Below the pieces are notes generated by a model. It made no database searches. It was given only the letters and a program-made list of their open reading frames with translations, and had not been told where the DNA came from. A program made the translations under genes and the position numbers. From Shewanella metallivivens (GTDB lineage Bacteria; Pseudomonadota; Gammaproteobacteria; Enterobacterales; Shewanellaceae), in contig NZ_JAQQPZ010000002.1 of assembly GCF_028750675.1 (NCBI RefSeq), positions 311,800 to 375,799 on the forward strand: a stretch of 64,000 nucleotides of DNA, in the 5' to 3' direction. Shown one piece after another: positions 1 through 9,762 of the stretch (its first letter is position 1; every line of letters starts with the position of its first letter).

Positions 1-972
<972 letters not shown>

Positions 973-2145
973 TTATAAATACTTAATCCAAGCTTGTTGA
1001 CTGGCCTGTTTATAAGCACTAAATCGCTTAACGGGATAATATAACAGGACCATTAACGTTAAGGCGATGAGCCATACCCAGGCCATATTATCAACACCTA
1101 GCAGTTCACCGTGGTTGGCACCGATAATATATGTACTGATCCCATAAAGTAGCAACAATACATACAAATGCAGAATATAGAAAAACATGGGTACCGAGCC
1201 AAATGTCATTAATACCTGGCCAAGTTGATTGTTTAAGCGCTCAAAACCCACTAGAGCAATAAACATTACGCCAAGGGTTATCAATAAAAAACTTAACGAA
1301 GGAGGGTACTTGGTTAAGTTAAATACCGACATTAAGGTTTCACCCATGTTGCTGCCTATTTGCCAGGGTAGCGTTTCGCCATATATATTGCCGCCACGTA
1401 AAATAATAAACAACACTAAGCAGCCTATACCTAACTGAAGTAATTGCCGTTGTCGTTTGCTGGCGATAGATGACTTGGCAAAGATAGGACCTGCAGCATA
1501 ACCCAATAAAATCACGCCCATCCAGGACAGGGCTGGATAGCTGATTTTAATTTTGACTATGCCATCGGCAATTAAATAGCCGCGATCGTGCAAAATGGTC
1601 CACAGGCTGTAGCCCCATTCATGTGGCATAAATTGAATTGGGGTTAATAGGTTATGACCAAATACAATCGTAAACCCTATTAGCGCCATGATGGGACGCG
1701 GTAAATGAATTAACGCAGCCAAGGTGAGCATGCTTAGACCGATGACCCAAATAACCTGTAGCCATAGTGTGTGATAGTTACCCATCCATGAAACATTGAT
1801 CACCAGTATTTCAAGACCAATAAGAAACAGGCCACGTTTAATTAAAAACTCCCGCGCAGAACGAGGTTTGAGCGGGTTGCGATTGGCATAGAGCCAGGCA
1901 GAGACGCCGGTTAAAAATACAAACACAGGTGCGCAAAAGTGTGCTGCAAATCGGCTAATAAATAATTCCCATGAGGTCGTACTTAACTCCATAGGATCGC
2001 TCACCTGCATGTGCAGGTAAAAACGTTCACGAACATGATCAAGGAGCATAATTAACATCACCGCGCCGCGCATCATATCAATGCTGGATATTCGTTTAGC
2101 TTTAGTTGCGCCATTCATTACTTTTTGGGGTTGATTAGCATTCAT
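973..2145 (-). CDS. DUF1624 (heparan-alpha-glucosaminide N-acetyltransferase-like) integral membrane protein
   Basis: A polytopic inner-membrane protein of the DUF1624/YeiB-like group, related to acyltransferases that move acetyl groups across membranes. After a short basic N-terminus the motif RISSIDMMRGAVMLIMLLDH marks the first membrane segment and the Asp/Arg/His residues shared by the family; about ten hydrophobic segments follow up to residue 380. The acceptor is unknown. The ATG at 2145 is preferred over a GTG three codons earlier because GTGAG lies at a suitable distance. The start overlaps the end of the small gene upstream by 11 bases, which suggests translational coupling. The next katG-side gene is 340 bases away. 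Family call is good, biochemical function unproven. Confidence 0.8.
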   Translation of the reverse strand: MNANQPQKVMNGATKAKRISSIDMMRGAVMLIMLLDHVRERFYLHMQVSDPMELSTTSWELFISRFAAHFCAPVFVFLTGVSAWLYANRNPLKPRSAREFLIKRGLFLIGLEILVINVSWMGNYHTLWLQVIWVIGLSMLTLAALIHLPRPIMALIGFTIVFGHNLLTPIQFMPHEWGYSLWTILHDRGYLIADGIVKIKISYPALSWMGVILLGYAAGPIFAKSSIASKRQRQLLQLGIGCLVLFIILRGGNIYGETLPWQIGSNMGETLMSVFNLTKYPPSLSFLLITLGVMFIALVGFERLNNQLGQVLMTFGSVPMFFYILHLYVLLLLYGISTYIIGANHGELLGVDNMAWVWLIALTLMVLLYYPVKRFSAYKQASQQAWIKYL

Positions 2146-2314
2146 AAGAGACACTCACTTTCACTTTGCGCTGTTGGCAAGGTAAAGCGCGCTGGCCGAA
2201 CATCAGGTTGGCCTCGCGTTGTATAGATGTTGGCAATTTAAAGTGGAATTGCATTATACGGCCAGCAGCAACGGCATCAATAGGGGAATATTGTTGGTTT
2301 ATAAAGTGTTTCAT
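2135..2314 (-). CDS. Small hypothetical protein, overlapping the DUF1624 gene
   Basis: A 59-residue frame starting MKHFINQQYSPIDAVAAGR. GGAG sits five bases before the ATG, a better ribosome site than most shadows have, and the stop overlaps the start region of the DUF1624 gene by 11 bases, as in coupled operons. The protein is basic, has no clear membrane segment and carries two Cys in its C-terminal half. I do not recognise a family. It could be a real small protein or a leader frame that delivers ribosomes to the membrane protein gene. Comparison with other Shewanella genomes at synonymous sites would decide. Confidence 0.45.
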   Translation of the reverse strand: MKHFINQQYSPIDAVAAGRIMQFHFKLPTSIQREANLMFGQRALPCQQRKVKVSVSYEC

Positions 2315-2402
2315 TTTATCTCCAATAAGTAACACACCTCGTCTTGCTCAGCAGTGAGGTGAGTTATGCAAATAGACTCATCGCGAGTAGTTACATTTTG
2401 GT

Positions 2403-2696
2403 CTATCGAGCATTAATTGGTGGAGCGCGGCAGCGGGAGAATATCGTAAATAAAGGGCTTAAACCGATGAGTTTTGGTGGGGAGCACACATAAGATTGCA
2501 CTTGAATGAGTACAACAAACGAATGAGAGGTCAAGGCACTTTGAAGTTGGTGTAATGACGAACAGTATGCGCTATGGTGAGTTGTTGAGTCGTTAATATG
2601 GCTAATACTGTGAATCGATGATCCCACAGAGAGCAAAACCACCATCACAATAAGCCACAGTGTTAATATTTGCTTGTTGATCTTGTGATATGCCAA
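2403..2696 (-). CDS. DUF2946/DUF2607-like small membrane-anchored protein
   Basis: A protein of about 97 residues with one N-terminal hydrophobic segment (WLIVMVVLLSVGSSIHS), a His-rich stretch (SHINDSTTHH), two Cys and the C-terminal ending CRAPPINAR. The combination of signal anchor, His cluster and terminal R-x-P-P is that of DUF2946/DUF2607 proteins, which often sit near copper or zinc uptake genes. The frame is open back to an ATG at 2741 that has no ribosome site; a TTG at 2696 follows AGGAG by eight bases and gives a more usual length, so I prefer it. No metal transporter is adjacent here, so the metal link rests on the family only. Confidence 0.55.
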   Translation of the reverse strand: MAYHKINKQILTLWLIVMVVLLSVGSSIHSISHINDSTTHHSAYCSSLHQLQSALTSHSFVVLIQVQSYVCSPPKLIGLSPLFTIFSRCRAPPINAR

Positions 2697-2969
2697 TGTC
2701 AGTTCTCCTAACGCCAAGCCGAGATTGTAAGTGACATGCATTTACATTAGCAATGGCGAACACAAACTTTTACACCTTGTCTCAACATGTGCTTTATTAT
2801 TGTGCAATAGGGTAAATGATGTGGTTTTTTGCATGGTGTAGGGCGATGATATTGATTCAACGTATTATTTAAGCCTGTCGTGTTAAACAACAATGCAGCC
2901 AAGTGTTAACTAAGCTGCATTGATAAAGTGTTGGCACATTGAACGAAAACGATTGTTTTTTTGTTGGAT

Positions 2970-4382
2970 TTAGCCTCGAGAACCAAATAACTTATGTTCA
3001 ATAATGGCTTTAGCGACAACATCGGGCACAATTGATTTCCACTCTTCTTGGCCGCGACAAATTTGCTGTAAAATTTCGCGCGAATAAATACTGAATAACT
3101 CAGGGTTACTGTTTTCGATACTGGTAATAAAGCCATTATCAAGTAAGTGGCGGTAGAGGTAGCGTAAATTGTTAGGTACGCTGACAGTGGTGAGGTCGTT
3201 GATTTCACCTTTTTCGTTCTTTTCAGGGTAAACAAATAAGCGCGTATTGTCTGGAAACAATTTACCAAAACCTTCTAAAATGCCACCTTCTAAACCGCGA
3301 TAAAACTCTTCATCAAAAATTTGTTTTACGTTGATCATCCCAACCACAATGCCAATCTGTAATTGCGTGTACTGGCGGAAATAAGCGCGTAATGAAAAAT
3401 AACGTGTATAGTCTGAAATCATCACGTTGTACCCTAAGATATTGAGTAACTTAACACGTTCCATAATGTCTTTTTCAGACATGTTGGCATCTTTACCATG
3501 TAGGTCATTCAACGAGATTTCGGCAATCAAGACGGTATTTTTATTGTTAACCCCATCAAGTAGGGTAAAGGCTTTAAGGCCTTGTTCAATCATGTCTACA
3601 TTAAGGTTGGTCACTGGTTTAAATGATCCACGAATGGTCAGAACGTTCTTTTTGTAAAGCATGTCAGCGGGAACGGCAACGCTGCCATCGGCTTTAAACA
3701 TAATTGCACGGGTTTTCCAGCTGCGAATAAGGTGGATATTTTTGGCTTGGTTATCAACATCTTCAAAATATGGGCCTTGAAAATCAATGCTGTCTATCTC
3801 GATGCGATTGGCTTTCATGTTGTCGGTTAAAGAGTCGATGATTTTCTTAGGGTCTTCAAAATAATAGTAGCTAGCATAAATAAGGTTTACCCCTAAAATA
3901 CCCAAGGCTTGTTGCTGCGCTTCTGCGCTATCATCAAACATACGCACATGCACCACAATATTAGATGGTTCAGCACCTGGGTACATTTGGATCCGAACAC
4001 CACACCAAGCATGGCACTCGTTTTTGCGATTAAAGCTTTTCGCCGCCACGGTGGCGGCATAGGTAAAGTAACGTGATGATTTAGAACGCACAGCACCTAC
4101 ACGGTCAACAACTAAGTCAAACTCTTGTTCCATCATGGCAAGCACACGCGCTTTACTGACATAACGGCCATCTTCTTGAACGCCATAAATAGCGTCTGAG
4201 AATTTCATATCGTAAGCAGACATGGTTTTAGCGATTGTTCCTGCAGCAGCACCTGCCACAAAAAAATTACGTGCAACTTCTTGCCCTGCACCAATTTCAA
4301 CGATGGTGCCGTATTTTTTTTCATCTAAATTTAGGCGAAGGGCTTTTTCTTTAGTGCCACGTGAACTGACTTGCTTATCCAT
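2970..4382 (-). CDS. Conserved hypothetical protein, 470 residues
   Basis: A long, clearly coding frame: ATG at 4382 with GGAG before it, no signal peptide, no membrane segments. The N-terminal part has a glycine-rich stretch TIVEIGAGQEVARNFFVAG followed by AAGTIAKTMSAYDM, which looks like a nucleotide- or cofactor-binding loop but fits no motif I can name. It is rich in Tyr and Phe with mixed alpha/beta character and ends in GSRG. It stands alone between dacB (126 bases away) and the DUF2946-like gene, all reading the same way. I cannot assign a function; I would call it a cytoplasmic conserved protein, possibly an enzyme. Confidence 0.75.
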   Translation of the reverse strand: MDKQVSSRGTKEKALRLNLDEKKYGTIVEIGAGQEVARNFFVAGAAAGTIAKTMSAYDMKFSDAIYGVQEDGRYVSKARVLAMMEQEFDLVVDRVGAVRSKSSRYFTYAATVAAKSFNRKNECHAWCGVRIQMYPGAEPSNIVVHVRMFDDSAEAQQQALGILGVNLIYASYYYFEDPKKIIDSLTDNMKANRIEIDSIDFQGPYFEDVDNQAKNIHLIRSWKTRAIMFKADGSVAVPADMLYKKNVLTIRGSFKPVTNLNVDMIEQGLKAFTLLDGVNNKNTVLIAEISLNDLHGKDANMSEKDIMERVKLLNILGYNVMISDYTRYFSLRAYFRQYTQLQIGIVVGMINVKQIFDEEFYRGLEGGILEGFGKLFPDNTRLFVYPEKNEKGEINDLTTVSVPNNLRYLYRHLLDNGFITSIENSNPELFSIYSREILQQICRGQEEWKSIVPDVVAKAIIEHKLFGSRG

Positions 4383-4507
4383 ATTTTCTCCACACGATGT
4401 ACGTCTAACTTAGTTTCTGACAGCAATGGTATAGCACCCGTGAATCTCTGTCAGTGTTAGATTGAAATTATTGAGTTTTTATTGATATCGATACCACGAT
4501 GTTTAGC

Positions 4508-6145
4508 TTAATTACGCGGTACATCCATCATTGTTTGTAAAAATACTGCTGAAAAAGGCGCTTTTTGTTGTTTTTTAATTTGTGGGCTTAAACCATTTTC
4601 AATCAACACAAATAAGTAGTCGTGACCATTGCTGGCTTTGATTTTACCCGCAAGGTTAGCCACGCCTAACATGCTCCCCGTTTTGGCAAACACATGGTTT
4701 TTCAATGGTGACTTATTAAAGTAGCGTTTATAACGTAAGGTGCCGCTAACCCCTGACTCAGGCAAGGTGTCGAGTAAAAAGTGATATTCAGGGTTTTGAT
4801 AAACCGTGGTCAAAACATTTAATACTTGCTGGGCACTAAGCAGGTTATAGCGCGATAATCCTGAACCGTCCGCTAAATTGGCATCGGCCAAATCGATGCC
4901 TAATGAATACAAAATGGCTTTCATGGCTTGGCTACTGCGAGCAAAGTCACTGGGTGCTTGATAATAAGCTTCGCCCACTTTTTTTAATAAGCTGTCTGCG
5001 ATTAAATTGTCCGATTTTAACAACATGGTCGACAGCAAGTCCGTTAAGGTTTCAGAGTGATGGCTGGCAATCACATAATGTTGCCCAGCAGTAGGTGTTA
5101 TTTGGCTTCGGCTGAGCACCATAGGCGCCTTGTGCTGTATTCCAAGGGCGGTTAATTGTTTGTCGACGATGTTTTTGGCATAAAGAGCTGGCTCTGTAAT
5201 GGCAATGGCCAAAGGCAAGGATTTAGCACCGACATGGCAACCGCTAAGGTGATAACGGTTGTTGTCAAAGCGGCTTAAGGTTAATTGGCACGCCGGTTGA
5301 CTATTTGCTTGGGCATATACAGAGCCTGTTGGTGCCAACTTGTATTGAGATTGGGCCACAACAGGGTTGATAAAGTAGGCTTCATTGGTGATTTCAATCG
5401 GGCGGTTGCTTATCATCTTAATCGTGGCCGTTTTATCGTAACCTGTAGTTGATAAACGGCCGTAAACGCAATTTTTATCTATGATAAACGGTGATATTGG
5501 CGCAGCATAACAAATGCCTAAATCATCCCAGACCCAGCCAGGTGCTTGCAATTGGTTGTCTTGCTCACTGACTAAAATAATCTCTCCGCTCAACTTGGTG
5601 ATACCTAGGTTGCTCAGTGATGCTAATAATTGTTGTAAGTCTTGATACTCAAGCGTGGGGTCACCACTAAATTCGATGTATATATCCCCTTGAAATACCC
5701 CATTTACAACCTGTTGCTTATCGATGGGGTGCTCTGAGTATGTACTGAGTTGAGTTTGATAGTAAAATCCTTGACCTAATTGTTTTGTTGCGGCGAGCGC
5801 GGTAAGCAGCTTTTGGATACTGGCTGGCTGCATGAGCGACTGGTTGTTGTAACTAAATACTGCTTGTTGAGTGGTCATGTCCCACACGCTAATGCCCAAT
5901 TGCGAATAGGCTGGTTTAAGTAACTGCAACATATCGTCGAGATATTGAGTTGCAGCGAGCTCAGAAGGGGCTTGAGTTGTTGAGCTTGATACTAAACTCG
6001 GCGGAATGACGATTTCAGCGCTTGCCTGATTAATCACCCCACATATTAGACTTACGCCTAGGACTGGGCGAGCTAACGCATAAACTAAACCTGTAAGATG
6101 TTTACAAAGAGAGCGGGGTGACGCCGTTAATAACGTTAAATACAT
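4508..6145 (-). CDS. dacB: D-alanyl-D-alanine carboxypeptidase/endopeptidase, PBP4 type
   Basis: Periplasmic class-C penicillin-binding protein that trims D-Ala from peptidoglycan stem peptides and cleaves cross-links. All three active-site motifs of the serine acyltransferases are visible: S109-I-Q-K112 in PASIQKLLTA, the SDN triad in LKSDNLIADSLLKK, and KTG in FAKTGSMLG near residue 495. The large insert between the first two motifs, typical of PBP4, contains four Cys. A hydrophobic N-terminal segment around residues 20-45 serves as export signal. At 545 residues it is longer than E. coli DacB (about 477), partly from an extended N-terminus, so the true start may lie further in. It is monocistronic. 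Confidence 0.92.
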   Translation of the reverse strand: MYLTLLTASPRSLCKHLTGLVYALARPVLGVSLICGVINQASAEIVIPPSLVSSSTTQAPSELAATQYLDDMLQLLKPAYSQLGISVWDMTTQQAVFSYNNQSLMQPASIQKLLTALAATKQLGQGFYYQTQLSTYSEHPIDKQQVVNGVFQGDIYIEFSGDPTLEYQDLQQLLASLSNLGITKLSGEIILVSEQDNQLQAPGWVWDDLGICYAAPISPFIIDKNCVYGRLSTTGYDKTATIKMISNRPIEITNEAYFINPVVAQSQYKLAPTGSVYAQANSQPACQLTLSRFDNNRYHLSGCHVGAKSLPLAIAITEPALYAKNIVDKQLTALGIQHKAPMVLSRSQITPTAGQHYVIASHHSETLTDLLSTMLLKSDNLIADSLLKKVGEAYYQAPSDFARSSQAMKAILYSLGIDLADANLADGSGLSRYNLLSAQQVLNVLTTVYQNPEYHFLLDTLPESGVSGTLRYKRYFNKSPLKNHVFAKTGSMLGVANLAGKIKASNGHDYLFVLIENGLSPQIKKQQKAPFSAVFLQTMMDVPRN

Positions 6146-6385
6146 ATCGGCCTACAACTTATCATAAGAAGGATTATGTTCAATCTGTGTTCGGTGTAAA
6201 TCTATTTTAGCTTAACAAAGCAATCGCTGATATGGCTATGAGGTTGGCGAATAAAATATATTGTTGTGGTCAATACAGTGAATGTTTCAGTAGACCCAGT
6301 ACAATGAAAATGACGGTAGGTGTCGTCATCTACCAATCAAAGTCATTTGAAGCCGTAATGGGGGGGGCACAGCCCCGAAGGGCGA

Positions 6386-6511
6386 ATTTATCAGCGTGGT
6401 CTTCTTTGTTGCATTGCCTTAAAAGGGAATCACCATTCTTTCAACAATGTGCCTCAAACTGAACTGTCTGAGTGGCTCTGATTGATCACAGAATTTATGG
6501 AAATGGTATTA
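6386..6511. repeat. Truncated MITE-like repeat, same family as 16946-17212
   Basis: The core GTTGCATTGCCTTAAAAGGG followed by AATCACCATTC aligns with GTTGCATGACTTCGAAAGAG plus AATCACTATTC in the element at 16946-17212. The right end CTGAGTGGCTCTGATTGATC ... AATGGTATTA corresponds to that element's right terminal repeat CTGAGAGATCACTTG ... AATGGTATA. No matching left terminal repeat is found, so this copy looks broken or decayed. Its exact left limit is uncertain. Confidence 0.6.
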
Positions 6512-6878
6512 CTTGAGGAGTGCGGAGAGACTTGCAGCGTTTATGCTATAACGCCTTACTTGTTTTTGTCTCAAACAATCCTCACTGACAAAATGAGAGT
6601 TGTGCTAACTTTGAGCAATTTATCCAGTATAGAGGGTGCTCGTTAAGCAAGCAGATGGACAATATTTTAGCGTTATCGCCCGTTTTTCGAACAAAGAAGG
6701 TCACAAAAAGCGCCTTTAAGTAAGAAACACCTTGCTCATCACGTTGTTAGTCGGTAATTTCTATCAGCTAAATTATGCGCTGAAACGAACATGAGATTCG
6801 AGTCACCCCGCTTTTAAGGTGCTTTTGCGGTTGCCCTAAGTACTCGTGTTATTTGTAAAGCCAAAAAAATATCGTAAC

Positions 6879-6923
6879 CAAGTTGACACATCAACAACGA
6901 ATTTTTGATTGATGGTTAACTTG
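6879..6923. repeat. Imperfect inverted repeat upstream of pssA
   Basis: CAAGTTGACACATCAA at 6879-6894 and TTGATGGTTAACTTG at 6909-6923 can pair with one unpaired base and a few mismatches around a 14-base loop. It lies about 120 bases before the pssA start and has no T-run, so it is not a plain terminator. It may be an operator or only part of a decayed repeat. Confidence 0.35.
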
Positions 6924-7045
6924 TTGCAGATTAAAAATGATGTCAATGAAAGGGCAAACACAGGCGTATAAGTGAAACCCTTTCCTGTGCTGTTTGTTCA
7001 TTTTATTATTGTATTGCGATGGTCACCCATTTTAAGGAGGATGCC

Positions 7046-8359
7046 TTGCTGGATAAGCTAGGTGGTATTGCGCTAAAAGCTGATGCTGTTTCTTGGTTAC
7101 TTAATCCGAAAGATTTTAAGCAAGCCTTATTAGCTAAAATCGAGTCTGCAACATCTTCAATTTATATTGCCGCATTATACGTCGAAGACGATGAAGCTGG
7201 CCGTGAAGTCTTGCATGCATTATTAGCCGCTAAAGCACGCCAACCAGATTTAGACATCAAAGTATTAGTGGATTACCATCGTGCACGACGTGGCTTGATT
7301 GGCCATAAAGGCGACAGCGGCAATTACATTCTTTATCGCAACTTGATGGCCGAAGCTGAGCACCCATTTGATATTATTGGTGTACCTGTTAAGTCGCGTG
7401 AGTTTATGGGCGTTTTACACCTCAAAGGTTTTATCATTGATGATGCGGTCATATACAGTGGTGCCAGCATTAACAATATTTACTTGCAACAAAAAGACAA
7501 ATACCGTTTTGATCGTTATCACGTAATCGAGAGTGCAGAATTAGCTCGCTGTATGCGAGACATGATCAAACAACACATTACCAGTGACTCTGCTGTGAGT
7601 GTGTTGAGTCATGCTGCTGCTAATGAAATCAACCCTGAAAAACACGATATTAAGACATTCAAACATCGTTTATCTCAGGCTAGTTATCAGTACCAATCCA
7701 CGACAGTTGGCAATCGGGTTACACCTTTAATTGGTTTAGGTCGTAAAAATAACCAGTTGAATAACACTGTGATTAAAATGGTTGAAACATCTAAAGAGCA
7801 CTTGTTTATTTGTACGCCGTATTTTAATCCTCCCGCAGTGTTGAGCAGGGCGTTAACCAAACACCTTCGTGCAGGTAAAAAGATTGATATTGTGGTAGGC
7901 GACAAAACAGCAAATGATTTTTATATTCCGCCAGAGCAAGATTTTTCGACCATTGGTGCATTGCCTTACATGTATGAACAATCGTTACGCAAATTTGCCA
8001 AACGCCAACAATGGGCTATCGAAAATGGCCAGTTGAATATTCATTTATGGAAAGACGGTATTAACAGTTTCCATTTAAAAGGTATCAGTGCCGATAACCG
8101 TAAACACTTGATCACAGGTTCAAACCTTAATCCTCGAGCTTGGGCGTTAGATTTAGAAAATGGCTTGTTGTTGCATGATGAATCGGGCTGTTGGAAAGCG
8201 TCATTTATTGCCGAACAGCAGCATATTTTGTTGCACACTGAACGCTTATTTCATTACAGCCAAATAGATACGCTACGTAAATATCCAAAGCCAGTGAAAA
8301 AGATCATGAACCGTATCCGTCGTTTAAAAGCTGACTTTTTATTGCGGCGTATTCTATAG
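7046..8359 (+). CDS. pssA: CDP-diacylglycerol-serine O-phosphatidyltransferase
   Basis: Makes phosphatidylserine from CDP-diacylglycerol and serine, the committed step to phosphatidylethanolamine; a peripheral membrane enzyme of the phospholipase D superfamily. Two HKD-type motifs are present: HLKGFIIDDAVIYSGASIN and HLKGISADNRKHLITGSNLN, and TPYFN, GDKTANDFYIP and a basic C-terminus (RIRRLKADFLLRRIL) match E. coli PssA. The frame extends to ATG 7019, but a perfect AAGGAGG lies inside it at 7034-7040, placed correctly for the in-frame TTG at 7046; I chose that start (437 residues). A rho-independent terminator follows. tapT comes next, a neighbourhood also seen around patZ-pssA in E. coli. 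Confidence 0.93.
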   Translation: MLDKLGGIALKADAVSWLLNPKDFKQALLAKIESATSSIYIAALYVEDDEAGREVLHALLAAKARQPDLDIKVLVDYHRARRGLIGHKGDSGNYILYRNLMAEAEHPFDIIGVPVKSREFMGVLHLKGFIIDDAVIYSGASINNIYLQQKDKYRFDRYHVIESAELARCMRDMIKQHITSDSAVSVLSHAAANEINPEKHDIKTFKHRLSQASYQYQSTTVGNRVTPLIGLGRKNNQLNNTVIKMVETSKEHLFICTPYFNPPAVLSRALTKHLRAGKKIDIVVGDKTANDFYIPPEQDFSTIGALPYMYEQSLRKFAKRQQWAIENGQLNIHLWKDGINSFHLKGISADNRKHLITGSNLNPRAWALDLENGLLLHDESGCWKASFIAEQQHILLHTERLFHYSQIDTLRKYPKPVKKIMNRIRRLKADFLLRRIL

Positions 8360-8386
8360 TTCTCAGTGTATAATCCGTATTTATCA

Positions 8387-8416
8387 TTCATCACCTTTAT
8401 GGTGATGAATTTTTTT
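8387..8416 (+). terminator. Rho-independent terminator after pssA
   Basis: Nine-base perfect stem TTCATCACC/GGTGATGAA with a five-base loop, followed by seven T. It sits between pssA and tapT, so tapT must have its own promoter downstream of, or reading through, this hairpin. Confidence 0.85.
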
Positions 8417-8432
8417 CACTTCAGAGTTTTTT

Positions 8433-9233
8433 ATGACCCAAGTTGTTAGTCAAAACCCAAAAGCGCCTATCCATGCAGTTCATCGCCTGCATGCATACCG
8501 TAAGTCACTTTCAACTAAGGCGTTTGGTGCGAGAGGAAAAAAACTTATTCGCTGTGAATTATGTTTGTTGGGTGAATTATTTTGTACCTGTAAACATCGG
8601 CAATATTTGACAACGCAAGTCAGTTTTATGTTGATTATGTATAATGATGAAGTGTTAAAACCCACTAATAGTGGTCGTTTAATTGCTGATTTAATTCCTG
8701 ATACTCATGCCTTTTTGTGGACCCGTACCAACACTGACCAACAAATGTTGGCACTTTTAGAAGATCCACACTATCAACCTTATTTAGTGTTTCCGCAGCA
8801 ATACATTGAAAATCAGCAACCTGTGGTGAATCAAATTATGCCGCAAACATTATTACAACCAAGTGATAAGGTTAAAACTCCCTTATTGGTGATGTTAGAT
8901 GGCAGTTGGCGAGAAGCCATTAAAATGTATCGTAAAAGCCCATATTTACATCAAATGCCAGTGTTGTCCTTTGCGCCAGAAACCTTAGCCACTTATGCGT
9001 TGCGTAAAGGCAGTCATGATTTTCAATTAGGTACCGCTGAAGTGGCGTCATTAGCATTAACTGCGGCACACGAGCCACAAAACGGCTTAGCACTTTCTGC
9101 TTGGTTTGATTTGTTTGTAGAGTCGTCGTTGCTTGGGCGTAATCGTCGAGCAAAAGAAACCTTAACCCCAATAGAACACTACATTAGTGCATTTACTGAT
9201 GCGCTTACGGCGAGTCGGCAACAAAAAGACTAA
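8433..9233 (+). CDS. tapT: tRNA-uridine aminocarboxypropyltransferase, DTW-domain (TapT-like)
   Basis: DTW-domain protein; TapT places a 3-amino-3-carboxypropyl group on U47 of tRNA (acp3U) using S-adenosylmethionine. A Cys cluster RCELCLLGELFCTCKH at about residues 46-61 fits the zinc site of the family, and LLVMLDGSWREAIKMYR carries the signature, with Ser in place of the usual Thr (DGSW for DGTW). The 266-residue length is somewhat above E. coli YfiP. An extra N-terminal stretch of about 25 residues may mean a later start, but no better ribosome site is obvious. It lies 74 bases after pssA, separated by a terminator. The family is secure; TapT rather than another DTW paralogue is inferred. 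Confidence 0.85.
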   Translation: MTQVVSQNPKAPIHAVHRLHAYRKSLSTKAFGARGKKLIRCELCLLGELFCTCKHRQYLTTQVSFMLIMYNDEVLKPTNSGRLIADLIPDTHAFLWTRTNTDQQMLALLEDPHYQPYLVFPQQYIENQQPVVNQIMPQTLLQPSDKVKTPLLVMLDGSWREAIKMYRKSPYLHQMPVLSFAPETLATYALRKGSHDFQLGTAEVASLALTAAHEPQNGLALSAWFDLFVESSLLGRNRRAKETLTPIEHYISAFTDALTASRQQKD

Positions 9234-9334
9234 ATCGTAACCCCTATTTGCATATTGTCCGCTTTTACGGGATGCTAAATAATAGGTATTGCGGTTTTGG
9301 ATTCATTTATCAATAAGGACTGTGTAGCTGAATT

Positions 9335-9694
9335 ATGGAAGACTTGCTCAACGCTCGATCACAACAAAGCGCGACAAAATTGATGATTTTATACCGGCTT
9401 GAACCAGGGTGTTTAGGCCCTGATGGTGTCGATCACATTGTCACTTTTTGCCAATTAGCTGAGCGGGCCTTAGTGCAGTTAAACGCCGATATTTGTCAGT
9501 GGTTTTTAGCTCCTCGTTTTGATAAGTCTCTTATTGAATTTCAATACAGTTTGGCTGGTAAAGTGTTGTCTCATGACAAAGCCGTTAAGTTTGTTGCGTC
9601 TTTTGACCAGGATCTTGATGTAATTGAGGCGCAATTTGAAGACAAGCTTACTTTGCTGATTAATCAATACATCGCTCGTAAAGCCGCTCCTTAA
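9335..9694 (+). CDS. Conserved hypothetical protein, 119 residues
   Basis: A soluble, acidic protein of 119 residues with no signal peptide. The N-terminal third has YRLEPGCLGPDGVDHIVTFC, which looks like a conserved loop-helix; the rest is mostly helical. AAGGA lies about a dozen bases before the ATG, which is far but usable. It sits alone between tapT and the RecQ-family helicase, same direction, with about 70 bases before the helicase start. I do not recognise a family. Codon use and the absence of overlap with a better frame make it likely to be real. Confidence 0.65.
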   Translation: MEDLLNARSQQSATKLMILYRLEPGCLGPDGVDHIVTFCQLAERALVQLNADICQWFLAPRFDKSLIEFQYSLAGKVLSHDKAVKFVASFDQDLDVIEAQFEDKLTLLINQYIARKAAP

Positions 9695-9762
9695 TTCGTT
9701 CATTTCTCTTTCGCTTAACCCTATGATGTGTTGGGTTTTATCACCATTATTCGGGATTATTT

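Larger units (their letters stand above)
6146..7018. other. Large intergenic region before pssA with repeat remnant
   Basis: Almost 900 bases without a convincing gene. It holds a truncated MITE-like element (about 6386-6511), a G-run with inverted repeat around 6358-6383 (GGGGCACAGCCCC), and an imperfect inverted repeat at 6879-6923 near pssA. A 76-codon frame at 6232-6462 has no ribosome site, crosses the repeat and is unlikely to be real. The dacB promoter must lie at the left end and the pssA promoter at the right end; neither can be placed with confidence. Confidence 0.6.

Noticed and set aside
2906..3268. 120-codon open frame in another frame of the 470-residue gene
   Set aside because: Lies mainly within a longer, well-started gene on the same strand and has no ribosome site.
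6232..6462. 76-codon open frame in the gap before pssA
   Set aside because: No ribosome site, unusual composition and it runs through a MITE-like repeat.
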